Assembly: GCF_045679555.1 (NCBI RefSeq)
Contig: NC_092090.1
Location: 26,933,202-26,997,201 of the forward strand
DNA: 64,000 nucleotides
Source: Salvelinus alpinus
Taxonomy: Eukaryota; Chordata; Actinopteri; Salmoniformes; Salmonidae
Direction of reading: 5' to 3'
Shown: positions 12,231 through 25,750 of the stretch, one piece after another
How positions within the stretch are numbered: the first letter of the stretch is position 1
Layout: each line of letters opens with the position of its first letter
Notes under the pieces: generated by a model
What the model was told of the DNA's origin: nothing
Databases searched by the model: none
Seen by the model: the letters and a program-made list of their open reading frames with translations, nothing else
Made by a program: the position numbers and the translations under genes

Positions 12231-12520
12231 ATTAAGCCCTTCGTTTCCCTTCCTAAAAACTAAAAGTTTGGCGTTATCCCTGTAAGCGGAGCTAAATGAG
12301 AACGCCAGTTAAACCCCATTAGGGGCCTGTGCGGCTGTGACCATCTCATTGGAAGGAGCTGGATGAAAATTGCTTGGATTAATGTGTTAATCCAACTCTT
12401 TAAAATGCTAATGTCCATTTTATGCCCATTAAATCTCAGTGTGCGTTTTCTTTGATGCGTGCAATTTCTATCAATTAAATACAGAGGAGTGAAACAGGCA
12501 GAAGGGAGATTAGTTCCTTT
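12231..12520. promoter_or_regulatory. Possible conserved non-coding element with paired TAATCC sites
   Basis: A repeat-free block rich in TAAT cores. It contains a perfect inverted pair, TTGGATTAA at 12374-12382 and TTAATCCAA at 12387-12395, separated by TGTG. GGATTA/TAATCC is the core bound by K50 homeodomain factors (Otx, Pitx, Gsc class). Regulatory function is inferred from base patterns only. Confidence 0.35.
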
Positions 12521-15500
12521 GCTTCAAGCATGAATTTCTCCATTTGGATGGTTTCATATTTATCTGGAATGGAAGTATAGAGAGCAGAGGGGGGATGTTT
12601 AGAATGGGTCTTGTGGAATATGACTGATTAATGCTGTGATTTTATTACACTCTGTTTTGGGATTTCTGCTTTGCTCAGTTGAAAGACAAACACTGAAAAT
12701 AATGTATCAGTAAATATATTGCAACATGTATAGACTAATGTTTTATATGATGATCAACTTGCTCTTTGTATGTGAGAACTGTACTATATGTTGGTAAATT
12801 CATTGATGTTGACTACAGCAGTACACCACCAGGTTTCATTTTAAATGTCATGTATTTGACAAATGGATTTCAATTAAGTTTTATGGTTTTACAAACACTG
12901 GTTTTGTCTTTATTTTATGCACAGTGCTATGCAATATCACAGCTAATACATTTGACTAAAGTTCTGCAGCAGAGCTGTTATGAAGAAAATAAATATACTG
13001 TACATCATATCAACATCACAATATCAAATTCACTTTATTCTTTGATTCTATTTCTCAAAGAAAATAACAATTCTTGACATAGTCTACATTTTATAATGCA
13101 CCACAGTCACATTGCCAGACAAACATTAAAGAGGAAATATGTGATTTAGAGATATCTTCCTTTCATTTAAATAATCCATTTCCAGGTGATTGTGTTTCTC
13201 TGGGGTTAGCGCCAGTACAGTAAGTCACAGATATTGATAATGTATACCGCCACAGTCACAAATTAACCAAACCTTTCATGTGTCTGACTATAGCAGGCAG
13301 CAGGGAGAGAAAGAATAAGTATTTGGAGAGAAATGAATGGTGTGATGGATGCTGTGGAATGTTACCGTCCCACAGATGGAACAATGGAACTCACAGATGG
13401 AACAATAGAACGTCGGAACCATGACTCTCGGATGCCCTCCATGTTGTGCAGTCCTTTAAAGACTAGGATTGACACGGTTTGTCAAATCACAGAGTGCGGT
13501 GTGGCTAGCCATAAACTGCTTCCAGACTTGTCACACACACACACACACAGTACACACACATAAACACATACACACACACAGACACACACACAGGCTCATT
13601 GTTCACAGTTCAACTAGGTTCCAGTAAACTGGGAGCGTTTATCATGTGAGCACTATTTTGAGTTGGAACATGAAGAATGATTTATGAAGGCATTTCTACT
13701 TCTCTCTACCTCACCCTCCATCATAAGCAAACGCACCAAACCATCTTTTACTTACTGTGTGCTATTTTGACATGAGTGTTCCAACTTAGAGGGGGGGTGG
13801 GTGGGTATGGTGGGTTTGGGAGGGCAGGGGTTATATACGGAATTTTAACCAGATAAACTCCTAAAAGTAATAGTCCATACAAGCCATTGAGATGACTGAA
13901 GCAAACCCCATTGCTTAAATTGTCCCTCCATTGCTTATGAAGACACACCCAGCACCAAACAGAAGCACATCAAGTAGTGCTGACTTCTATCAGGTTGTTT
14001 CCTGGGGGGTTTGGTGACTGTTGTTCCCCTATACCCTCCTCAACCCTATCTTCTAACACGCATGTTAAAATAGCCCGCCCTCCCCATTGGCACATCCCCC
14101 TCCATGGTAAGCATATGTGGGCTATTCAACTGGATGGGTCATTTATTAAAATCAACCTAATTTTCCATGATATATTAAATCTCTGCCTCAGTAATCATGG
14201 CTCATTTCATTGTAGTGAATTAGGCGCCCACTGCTTTGTGAGATCAGAGGCCTGGAAAATGAAGCCTGCGCCTCGTATTAGTGAGTGTTCACAGGCTGCT
14301 AATGGTCAGGAGACTGAACAGATCACCAGACAATTCATTACAGTTCACTGGCAAAACTGAGCACCCAAATATGTGTGCATGGTCAGAGTGCCATCTGTGT
14401 AACAGCCTCCACACATATGAGGGCTCTGGACGTCTCCATCATCTCCATCCAATATTGATGTGTTGATGTACTGGGAGGGAGAAGCATAGAGAGACCTTCT
14501 GTGTCTAGGCGACAATCTACCAAGGTGAGTGTTGACACTTTTCTAATTTGTATCTTTTTAAACTAGGTATGCACTAGGTGTACCTACAGAATAACATCAG
14601 TGTTAGTGCTATGACAATCCTACAACCCCAGCATCTTTAGATTCACACCAACAACCCTGTTGCAGCATCAGTACACTGGCGACCTTGTCCATGGTAAATG
14701 ATATGACTTTCCTACTACCACAGCAGCCCAAGACGATGGCAACCCAAATGTCAGAACAGTACACTGGCAACCTTGTCCATGGTAAATCCAGTGAACAATA
14801 TATTGTTTGATACAGTTGGATAGAACTGGCATATTCCATCCCAGCCCTCTAAAGTGTGGCCAAGCCCAGCTTTCTCTAGCTGACTGGCTTTCTCCTCATT
14901 AGATGTCCTTAAGCTAGAACCTAGACTGAAGAAGTCAGGATAAAGGCTGTCAAAAGGCAAACCTAGTGCCATCCTGCTGCCTGCACCCCAACATGTATGG
15001 TCACAAAAAAGGACAAAGTTGCTCCAAATAAATGCACATTCATGGACATATTACATCGAGTTTATTCTCATAACTGCTCGACAATAACGGAACATAAAGT
15101 GGATAAGTATAAATCTGCAGTCTCTCAGAGTGAGCCAAACCCCTGAGACCATTTAGTGTGGAGACAGAAAAAGCCTGGTCATTGTCATGTTGTTCAGCTT
15201 GTTTTGGGTTGAAACAAAATTAGCAGCTTCAGAATTTTGAGGTCCGGGGAGCGGCAGGGACAGCACCCTCTCACATTGTTCTGGGGCCGCCATTTATAAT
15301 TATGTAATTTGTCTGTGCTGTTTTCCAGCAAACAGGAAGTCCCCTAAACCAGCGGAGGATGTGGCGAGGGCCGGGTCTCCTCAGGGAGGATAATGGATAA
15401 CGGCTGATGCGATTGGACAGATCCAAGCTGGTGTGGTTATCTGACGGTCGGGAAGGATATTTTCTCTCTCTCTCTCACTCCTCTGTTTCTCTCTCTCTCT

Positions 15501-17110
15501 GATTGTACTATGCAACTGGCTTGGACAGCCTGCCAGAGATCCTAACCAGTCAAAGACATATCCCACAGAAACATTTTCATACCTGTAGTTCTTTGCCTCT
15601 GATTTCTCTTCGGAAACATGAATCTTGGTCTTGTTTTTGTCTGGTTTAATAGCAGTGAGAGAACTGACATTTGGTGTATTACTGCTGCCATGTGTAGATA
15701 GAGTGTGATGGAGGCAATGAATGAGGTGATCCTAATATTGAGGCCTTTCAACATTATTAACAAATGTCATACAGACTATGGTCCAAGACCCATTTATATA
15801 TGGTCCAAGATGTCCACAAACGCCTACGTCTCCTCTCAGACTTTCTTACTTAGTAGACTGTACTGCATGGTGATAATGCCCAAGATGTGCTATACCCCAA
15901 CTACCAGTGAGAGAATTTGATCATAAAGTTCTCTATCCATATCAAGTAGAAGCCATGTTAGCTGTCAGTATATGATGCGCCATGACACCACCATCTAGCA
16001 ACATAATGTCACATAATGATACATTTGTTACAGAGCTTTACGTCATAGATATACGGTGGGGAAAAGACCATTATCTGCAGTATACACAAGTGTCAGAACT
16101 CCCAGTTGACATGAAGATGATTAAGGGCTGAATGGTGTCCCTCATGCCTTGGCATCATAGGCCTATTGCTATAAATGACTCAATAATATCTTAGTGTCCT
16201 TTATGCCTAGCCCCTACTGCTCTCTATCCTAAAGGGTCATACACTCTGACAGCCATGGCTTGTTTGACTCTCTCTTTGGGTAGCATACAGTAGGTCGACC
16301 ATGAACTTCCACGAGTGGACTCAGGGATGTGTGATTTTCTCCACTTATTTCCTGGATGTTGTGACAGCCATGCTAGGGGCTTATCAGGTCCTGGCCCCTG
16401 TTAAATACCACTGCTCCTGGTCACTACTGTGGAATGACAAAATAAGAGTATAAGTCAATGTGACACATTAAGTACATGTGGAATCATATCCGTGAGCTAG
16501 TGGACAGCCAAATGTGAGTTGGGGTTTTATGATGATGGGAAAGCAAAAATCAGACTTAGCTCTGGGCTGCCAAAACAATGTAGTTAACCCTGAAGGGCAT
16601 GGTTCTACTTGTGTCCCAGCCATCTAACCATTTACCCTGCTCTGTGTAAGACTGTCTACAACTCCCTCTATAACAGCACGCAAAATGACATTAGTATTCT
16701 TTGAGACAGACAGACCATCAGGCTCGGTTCCAGCACTCAGTGTTTGTAAGCGTCAGATCTGAGACGACACAGCAATATCAATAAAATACCTAATTTCAAC
16801 CTTAACACGAACAACTGTACTTCTTTCAACCTACACTGTGGTGGGTATCAACTGTGTACTGAATAATGAAAGGTAATTATGTCGCTATACAAACCCCACA
16901 GTAATGGGCCTTTGTTTTATTTTTGTAACTTGAAATGAAAATACATTTTGTGGCTGAGCAGCGTGTCTGTCTGTGTTCTTTTTCTGGATCCTCTGTAGGT
17001 CATGCTCAGGACACATCACCACCACCACCACCACCAGCCTTCCCTGTCTTTTTATTGTGATTATTCCCATCCAAATGAATTAGACACAAGGCGTATGAAT
17101 GAAGGGAACA
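12521..17110. other. Non-coding region, islands of possible regulatory DNA
   Basis: No gene found. A (CA)n run lies at about 13529-13592, and a short (CAC)n run at 17018-17036. Blocks at about 14130-14350 and 15230-15430 are low in repeats and AT/GC balanced, and could be conserved non-coding elements. An AT-rich 103-codon frame at 12766-13077 has no domain features and is not called. Confidence 0.45.
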
Positions 17111-17300
17111 GAACAGTGCAGCCAGACAATACAAAACAGAACAGTGCAGCCAGACAATACAGAACAGAACAGTGCAGCCAGACAATACAGAACAGAACAG
17201 TGCAGCCAGACAATACAGAACAGAACAGTGCAGCCAGACAATACAGAACAGAACAGTGCAGCCAGACAATACAGAACAGAACAGTGCAGCCAGACAATCC
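17111..17300. repeat. 28-bp minisatellite, about 7 copies
   Basis: The unit GAACAGTGCAGCCAGACAAT plus ACAGAACA repeats every 28 bases with one or two substitutions in total. Because 28 is not a multiple of 3, all three frames read through it in turn. Confidence 0.97.
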
Positions 17301-17515
17301 TGCTAAAACCTGGAGGAAAGGAAACAGGAGCAGCCTGCTCAGATTGTGTCTGTGGATTAATTATTCACGGCGTTGGCTTCTCTATCCAATGACCCCAGTA
17401 AAGAAACACAAATTATTTAGCGAGCTGCCAGATCGGCGTTTGGTGTGAGGGCATGAGGCATCCGTTCCCACTGACTGTAGTATCAGAGGAGGCATGTGAG
17501 CCCTGCTTAAGGCAG

Positions 17516-17669
<154 letters not shown>

Positions 17670-18335
17670 AGCTGCTGCATGACAAAGAGAGTGTATTCAT
17701 GGCAGGATCAGATCAGGGTACAAGGGTATGGTTTCCCTCCCTGGCCAATGTCCAAACACACACACAGACACACACACCAAATTAGATGAGATGAGTAGGG
17801 TATAATTGAACCGCTTGTTTGTTAGCAACAGTGACAAAATTAGTGTTTTTAGAAACCAGAATCCAGATGCAACTGAAGCTGAGACCTCGAAAGACCTGCT
17901 CTGTGAGGGATGCTGACCTTATAGCCTTTGCCACTGAGTTCAGATAGTAGTGTGACTTTTACTGGTTACCCGTTACTTTTAAGAGGTGGAAAAGCTGCAT
18001 GTGGGTGTTTTCCATTAGGTTCATTAGGCCACTATGTTTTTAAACACCAGACTAATTTGTGAGGTAAACAGGTGGAGTAAGACAGACCAACATCTTGGGT
18101 GTTGATGACTAGTAATAACACATCCTTTTAGTCCGTTTCTGCTGTCGTTGCAGCAATCATTGTTTATAACTTCATCAAGTGACAAAAGGGTGAAATCAGA
18201 TGTCATTTTTAGCGAAGTATAATAGTCACCCGTCTGTGATGTTATTTCTGCAGCACACAGTGACTTGAACCAAGCGGTATATTTTTCACAGCCACCCAAA
18301 AGGTGTGATAATTTCAGAGTGTTCCCATGAGAGAG

Positions 18336-18496
18336 AGAGGTGTTAGAGGAGAGAAGAGGAGAAGAGGAGAGAAGAGAAGAGAAGAGGAGAGGAGAGGAGA
18401 GGAGAGGAGAGGAGAGGAGAGGAGAGGAGAGGAGAGGAGAGGAGAGGAGAGGAGAGGAGAGGAGAGGAGAGGAGAGGAGAGGAGAGGAGAGGAGAA
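18336..18496. repeat. (GGAGA)n pentanucleotide tract
   Basis: All-purine GAGGA/GGAGA repeat of about 160 bp, with interruptions only at its left end. Confidence 0.97.
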
Positions 18497-21187
18497 AATG
18501 AGGGTGAGTGTTACCCTTGATCTTGTTAGTGGTGATTGGGGTCTCTCAGACCTCACACTGGGCTGTGGGTGTAATTGCCTCTGGCAGGCCTGTAACATGG
18601 GTTAGGGGAGAGGAGAATGCCATGCCTTTGTTTGTGGCAGTCACCACATGTCTGCCTGTGTGGCACTGTACTGCCTGCCTGCATTCCCAGGCTTGGGAAA
18701 CAGGGAGATGATCGTTATAGCACTGGTGTTGGCTTTTAAAAGGCCTTTTAATGGGAATGTATTTCACAGGCGAGAGCAGCAAGGTTTCAGGAAACCAACA
18801 TCACAGCACCACTGGGGCGCAGGAGTTCGGCTCAGACTGAAGGAGCCTCCAACCGTGGAGATAGCCTACCACCTACTGGTGATCGAGAGGATTATCAGGA
18901 GAGGCATTTGTTGACTTGATAATTATCACCATTACAGTACAGTTACAGTACATTACCAGTACATTTCAGTGCATTATTATATTATAGTTCATTATAGATA
19001 TTATAATATTGTATATCTGTTGCATGGCAAAGACAAGTATTGTCTAGTAGTCTATTATAGACCTATGTAAAATAGTTACTGCATGCTATAGATAATGTTG
19101 ATGTACCCACTGTAGGTTATTTCCTATTCTGTTTGAAAGAAATTACTTTGCTCTGACAGTATTGTATTCTAAAATCACAATTTCTATGTTATGTTGTTTT
19201 AAGTCAGTCAACCACTGTTACCTCTCAGGGGCAGTGTAATTACACTGTTATGTTCCTGTTGTTTATAAGGCATTGGCCTCATTTTCTATTTAAAAATGCT
19301 ATGTAGCCTTATACACAAACAACACATTGGCCATGTCGTCTGCGTGTAAACATGGTTGTAAAGTAATTACTAAAGATCCCTTCAACACGTGACCTTTCTG
19401 TTTACCTATAGGCACTTTCTTAATGAATGAATTATGGAGTAGCCTCTAAAGCATTTGCTGCCTAATGTGTTTGCCTAAATCATACTCAAGAGTAGGCCTA
19501 CCTTTAAGTGGATAGTGTAGCCCTGTTCCGCCTGCGGTAAGTGTCTGGTTTAATTTAATTCAATAATCCCGATAGGCCTGATGAAATAAATCCCTTATGG
19601 GACACTCATTTCTTGAGTAGTGAGATCATGTGAAATGAGGTTCACATAGAAAATATTAGGACATTATGGTTGATTGAGCTTTAACAAAAAGCAGTATTAT
19701 TAATACTGAGATATTCTTTATGTTTATAAATTTGCTTTAATGAATGAAGGCAACCATGTGGAAAACAATCAGCCACCAAAATGGATGAGAATGATTGTGG
19801 GGCTTAGTGAGAGAATGAATTAGCATTTCACCCACTCCCAATGCAAATTGTTTCACTTAAACTTTTTAAATACCATTTTGTGTTCTGACTTAATTTTAAT
19901 AAAACAGTTTTTAGATAAGAAGCATGAGGCGTGAAGTTAATGGGCAGACTGTCTGTATCCGCAACAGACATGTACTTGTGATATATTGATTCAAGAGAGA
20001 AAATGAGCTAATAAAAAAGAAAGAACAGTGTTATGGTCTCCTCAGTAAAATAATAATACAGTTTGTGCTGAATTGATATTATTTCAACTATAGAAATAGC
20101 TTTATCAAACGGATATTTCAATAATGTATTTTCTTTACGCATTCATTTTCTGTCACATAAAATGTATTGTCCAAACTCATCATTCTCTTAACATCGATTT
20201 AGACAAGTGCATGCATATAACAATGGCAAAACAACTATGAAAGAAACACATTTAATTCCGAATTAAATAGCCCAATTAAAAAGGCCAGTTTGTAGTATTT
20301 TAATTTTAGTAAATTACATTGTAAAACACGGCCATTTGTAAATTAGCCTAAAAACAGAGATGTGAGAATATGGGCCTACTTGATATATTTATGACTCATT
20401 TAGAGGCCATCGTCCACTCTCTACTATCCTCTGTTCACTATAGCTGATTGTACAACTGGGTATTTATGGAAACGCCGATCCCATCATAACTGCAGCTTTG
20501 CATATCGTTGTCTTCGTTGTCCTCCAGTGATATTGGATATTGCTAAATTTCATAAAATGGCTTGATTATCAAAATGGAAACTGTCCACCACTAGGCACTG
20601 GTTGATTTACCAAATTATATCTTGATAATCTGTGTGTTATTATAACATATTTTATTTGAGTCTCTCTCTCTCTCGCTCGCTCTCTCTCTCCTGTGTTCTC
20701 TATATTGGCACCAGTCACTACTCACTCTTAACTGAGTAAAATGGAATGAGTTGTCCTTGAACATCTGTTGTTCAGCCAACCCTCAAAGGTAATCACAGTA
20801 ATGGACTTCTAAGTTATCGACATACACACAGGAATAAATGTTTCCAAAGAGAATAGCTCAATGACTTGCCTGCTGCTGCTAACTAATCAATCCTAGTGGC
20901 TGCATCTGTTGATGAAAGTTTGTGGAAGTGCAGAGTAAGATATAAGTGTATATCGATGCCTGGCAGTTCGACTGCCCGTATAATGAGTGACAGTCACCGC
21001 TCCACCGGGACACAACTATTACGCACAGACTAGCAGACTTCTTGGCAGTTGAAAGCATAGCGTGCGCAACATCACAAACAGATGTCACTCAATTTCCCCA
21101 TGACACACAAGCAAGGAAATACATTGACAGAATGTCCATCCAACACAGCGAGGAGAAGCAGGGTTCATGCCACTGGAATAGACTGAT
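18497..21187. other. AT-rich non-coding region
   Basis: No exon or repeat boundary recognised, apart from a short (TC)n run at 20661-20690. Stop codons are dense in every frame. Confidence 0.5.
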
Positions 21188-21893
21188 AATTACATTTACA
21201 TTTACATTTAAGTCATTTAGCAGACGCTCTTATCCAGAGCGACTTACAAATTGGTGCATTCACCTTATGATATCCAGTGGAACAACCACTTTACAATAGT
21301 GCATCTAACTCTTTTAAGGGGGGGGGGGGGGGGGTTAGAAGGATTACTTTATCCTATCCTAGGTATTCCTTAAAGAGGTGGGGTTTCAGGTGTCTCCGGA
21401 AGGTGGTGATTGACTCCGCTGACCTGGCGTCGTGAGGGAGTTTGTTCCACCATTGGGGTGCCAGAGCAGCGAACAGTTTTGACTGGGCTGAGCGGGAACT
21501 GTACTTCCTCAGAGGTAGGGAGGCGAGCAGGCCAGAGGTGGATGAACGCAGTGCCCTTGTTTGGGTGTAGGGCCTGATCAGAGCCTGAAGGTACGGAGGT
21601 GCCGTTCCCCTCACAGCTCCGTAGGCAAGCACCATGGTCTTGTAACGGATGCGAGCTTCAACTGGAAGCCAGTGGAGAGAGCGGAGGAGCGGGGTGACGT
21701 GAGAGAACTTGGGAAAGTTGAACACCAGACGGGCTGCGGCGTTCTGGATGAGTTGTAGGGGTTTAATGGCACAGGCAGGGAGCCCAGCCAACAGCGAGTT
21801 GCAGTAATCCAGACGGGAGATGACAAGTGCCTGGATTAGGACCTGCGCCGCTTCCTGCGTGAGGCAGGGTCGTACTCTGCGAATGTTGTAGAG
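21188..21893 (-). mobile_element. L2 LINE, 5'-truncated copy
   Basis: Minus-strand copy of the last 700 bp of the LINE at 30141-33241. It holds the (ATGTAA)n-type 3' terminus, the conserved tail GTAAGTCGCTCTGGATAAGA, and the last 145 codons of the ORF (21791-21354), ending KEYLG. It diverges from the long copy exactly at 21893. Apart from the length of a G-run (about 21319), I see one clear base difference in about 700 (21653, A versus G), so the copies separated recently. Confidence 0.93.
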
Positions 21894-24800
21894 TAATAAA
21901 TAAATTACAGGTCAAAGGTATGATCTAATTGATAAAAAGTATTGTGGAAATGTCATGTTCATCTCCTGTACACCCAGCTGCCTTCCAGGATTGAATATGA
22001 AAAGACCATAGCCTAATGACAGTAAAAACAAGTTAAAAACTAGTTTGCTAAAAACAGTAAAAACAACAGTGATGTAGGCCTATAGACCATTATTCTACAT
22101 TGACAAGTGTGTTTAGAACATGCCGATTTTGCACTTTTTCTTTGGATGCATATTCGTGTGACTTGGCCTATAGTGAAAAGTTCTCTCCAGACAGATCTAC
22201 ATTGTTTATGGCATGAAAACTAGTCCACGGGTATGGCTTTCCTTTATAAACCTCATATTAGAGTAAATGTATGATTTCGGAGAATCTCAGACATCCCTTT
22301 TTTCTGAATCTCAACAGACACTCAAACTCAAATATTTTTAGTGCCTGGGCTTATGACAGCACAAGAACTGTCTGCATTGGAGATGACAGACCACTGAAGC
22401 CGGGCTTTTTGGATCACTCCTGCTGCCGAGCAATATTCATAAATTAAATTTCCAATCCGCTCTCCTTTTATTAGTTTGGGTGTTATTAAATGAGATTGCT
22501 TCATCTTAATATATTTCTAGGGCCGAGGAATGTGGCTGGGAGCTGATATTCAAATCCAATAACACGGCCTGTACTTAGTGCATGGCACTAATAAATGCCA
22601 GCCTAGCTGTGATGCATATGCAGAAGGGTCTCACTCGCTTGAGTCACAGCAGGCAATAATACTCAGAGTGTCCTTCAGAGTAATCGTGCTGGGCTGACGT
22701 CTCCCTCCACCCCTCCGTCCCCCTCTCCTATAGGTCTGAGGAAGCCCAGGTGACCTGACCAGTCTATTTCCCATATTGATTTGGCTGGATATGGCTCTGG
22801 ACATGGTTTTTACACCCAGAGAGAAGACCGTGGCTTTGATCCTCTCCTTTTCAATATATGTCTGCTGACCTTTGAGACCTGCTGTATTGGCATTTGGAAA
22901 AACAACACTGAGTGGATCATTCATTTCAGGACAATAAAAATGGCACTATGTGCCTCTGCTCTGTACTGAGTGGCATCAACTGAACATCAGTAGGCCTACT
23001 GCTTGCTAAGGTGAGACATATACCCTCCTCGGAGCAAAGAAAGCAGGACTGTAGAATGTTGGATCCCCTCTTTGCCCCTTCAGGGTTAAAGCATTGACAT
23101 GCTTCTCCCCCTCCCATTTTACCAGAGGAATCAGACAACTGCTCATGTAAAGGTTGCAGCTTAGGAAGCTTAGCAGTTTCACAAAGTGACCTTTACCTTT
23201 ATTATGAATATTTATTTTCATTATTATATAGTGAAATCTATGCACATGATCAGCACAATGGATTTCTTTTTCATTAGTTGTGTAAAATGCCAGTCAGTGA
23301 GTGTTAGGTATCAGGGGATGACCCAGCAGATTACACTAACCCCTTCCCCCATCTCTCCCCCACTGTCACGGCAGGATCTGACAATTGGAATTAATATGCA
23401 TGGAGATCCTACTCCTTCGTTTCCTGGCTGAGGATCTTGCTGCCTGGGCAACTTTATCAGGGGTAACATTATCGAGAGCTTTGCCGGGAGCTTCTTCATC
23501 ATGCTCACATCCGTGTCTGCCCAACACTTGTCACTGTCAATCACAAGGTGATAATACACAGATGATTCTCTCATTTGGTTTATTAAAATCTCCAGGCATA
23601 TTTGAACTGCAGTCATTACAGCAGATAATTGCTGCATTGAGATGTTAGCCTGGCCCTAGCCTGAGGGATAAGACAAGACTATTGCTATATGAAGGATCTG
23701 GTAGATTTTGTGTGTGTGTGTGCCTTTTCCGCTCACCTTCCTAAAATGAATATTGCATTTGAATCCAGCTCTGGCTTTTCTTATTTAAACTAACATTGTT
23801 ATTACTTATTATCTGGACGTGGAGTCATCCGTTCTCACTTTTTTATGTCTGTGCTGTCAAGGCAAATTTCACCGGTGGCTGACTATTGCAATTTTTAACT
23901 GTCATTTAAACCAAATTGCAGATCTGAATCGGCGGGTCTCAAACTCTCTGAAGGAATGGACTGACAGGAGGTATAACTACAGGACATATTTCACCTCAGT
24001 TCAAATTCAGGGGCTTACTTATACTGTTCCTCCTCTTATTGGAAGTTTATGTATATAGACTGACCATGACCATGTTAACACTAAATGTTTTATAAAAACG
24101 CAATTAATAGATTCCTAAATAGAACCAAATATGTTTGTAAAATTTGACAAATAGTTACTGACACTTGCCAATGGACCTGTCTCAAACAGCTGTTTTGAAT
24201 AGTCCGATTGAAATGGTTCTGTGATGTTGGGTTGTCAGATCTGATGCATGTCTTTGCACTGTGTGTCTGTAGCCTAACTCACAGCTGCACTTTAAACCAC
24301 TGTGAAAAGGGGATCAGAATAGGCTACTCATGGTTGCCATAGTAGACAGGGGGATTTCATGGTACTTGATTAATGAATCACTAATGTGAAAGGATAACAT
24401 TAGCTCTACAGACTAACTTTAGATTAATTGTTTTGTTGCTGTAATTGTTTCTTACATAAGACTGAAAGGCAAATAATGTGTTAAAGTGATGTTGAAATCT
24501 ATATCTGTAGTCAAAATTAATTTGATATCAAAGTAGTAGACAGGTCAAAGGACTAATCATTGTGTAACCATTTTCAATCTATCAAATGTAATCTCAATAA
24601 CACTGACCATAGCAGCACTCTCCAGTCTTTCATGTCCTTACTAATGAAGGGCAACAGTTCTAGAGAAGAACCATCGACCTGGTAGTGAGGGTCGGTTTGA
24701 GATAATTACCCTATGACTATTACCATACACATTATTATCAGTCGGGGAGATGCTATCATACTTTTAAGGGACATTTCAGGAAATGATTAAGCCCAATCTT

Positions 24801-25600
24801 TCTTCTCTGATTGTTTTAATGTGTTTGTCTAACCATGCAAAGGTCACAGTAGTTGATTATAAAAGGAATCAATGCCAAAGACAAAAAAGTCATTAGGAAA
24901 TCAGTGGGGTAGATGTGTGACTTTCTCCATGTCTGAGATTATCTCAATGTTGGGGGAAGGCAAAACAGACACCAAGTTATTTCTGTAGTTGCTCTGGTCT
25001 TTGATTTGTATGAGTCAAAGGAGTCAGTGACCTTGTGTTGTTGACTGCCCCAATAAAGAAACTGGACGCTAATTACCTTTGGCACTCAAGTGAACTTGAG
25101 GACAAAATAGAATCAGATAATATAGCAATAATGAAGTCAATAATTCGTCTTTAGTTTCAAACTTGGACAATGTCATTTCCTCTAATTAATTCAATCGGTG
25201 ATGCATTAAATTAGTTTTTCTCTTCTGAATCATAATTAAGCTTAATTGTCAGCAAATCAATCAATCATCATCAAGCAGCAATGGCTACTGAAGCGTGGAC
25301 CAAAAATAAAACAATGTGATTACAAACAAGAGGCTTGGATGTGTCAACCTCTCTGGACCAAGTCTGTGCATCACACTAGGACAAAATACTTTCTCCTATG
25401 GACTTTTATTTCATTTTTTGTTTCATTTTTGGAAGCATGAATTTGTCCCTGTCCGACTCCACACTCAATGTTAGTTGTCAATCACTGTGACTTCATTAAA
25501 AGGATTTAACAGGATAAGAAGTCACATACTGAATACCGGATAGGTGCAGTGAAATGTGCTCCAAATGTGAAATATGAAATTAAATTAAGTGAAATGTGGG
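21894..25600. other. Non-coding region, possible conserved blocks
   Basis: No gene recognised. Blocks at about 22380-22640, 23370-23650 and 24770-25240 are repeat-free and carry many TAAT, TGATTGAC-like and CAAAGGTCA-type motifs. They could be conserved enhancers, which only comparison between species can show. Confidence 0.4.
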
Positions 25601-25750
25601 CACCAGAGCGTTGGGCCAGTAACAGAAAGTTATCTGGTTCGATTACCTGAGCCGACACGGTGAAACATCTTTCGATGGGCTCTTGAGCAAGGCACTAATT
25701 TGCTCCAGGGGTCCCGTACTACTATGGCTGACCTGTAAAACAACACATTA
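25601..25750 (+). mobile_element. tRNA-derived SINE fragment
   Basis: GAGCGTTGGGCCAGTAAC, followed by a B-box-like TGGTTCGATTACC and then GAGCAAGGCAC and TACTATGGCTGACC, is the body of a common salmonid SINE. The left end (A box) and poly(A) tail are not clear, so the copy is partial. Confidence 0.65.

Noticed and set aside
12766..13077. 103-codon frame
   Set aside because: AT-rich, no motif, no splice or promoter context.
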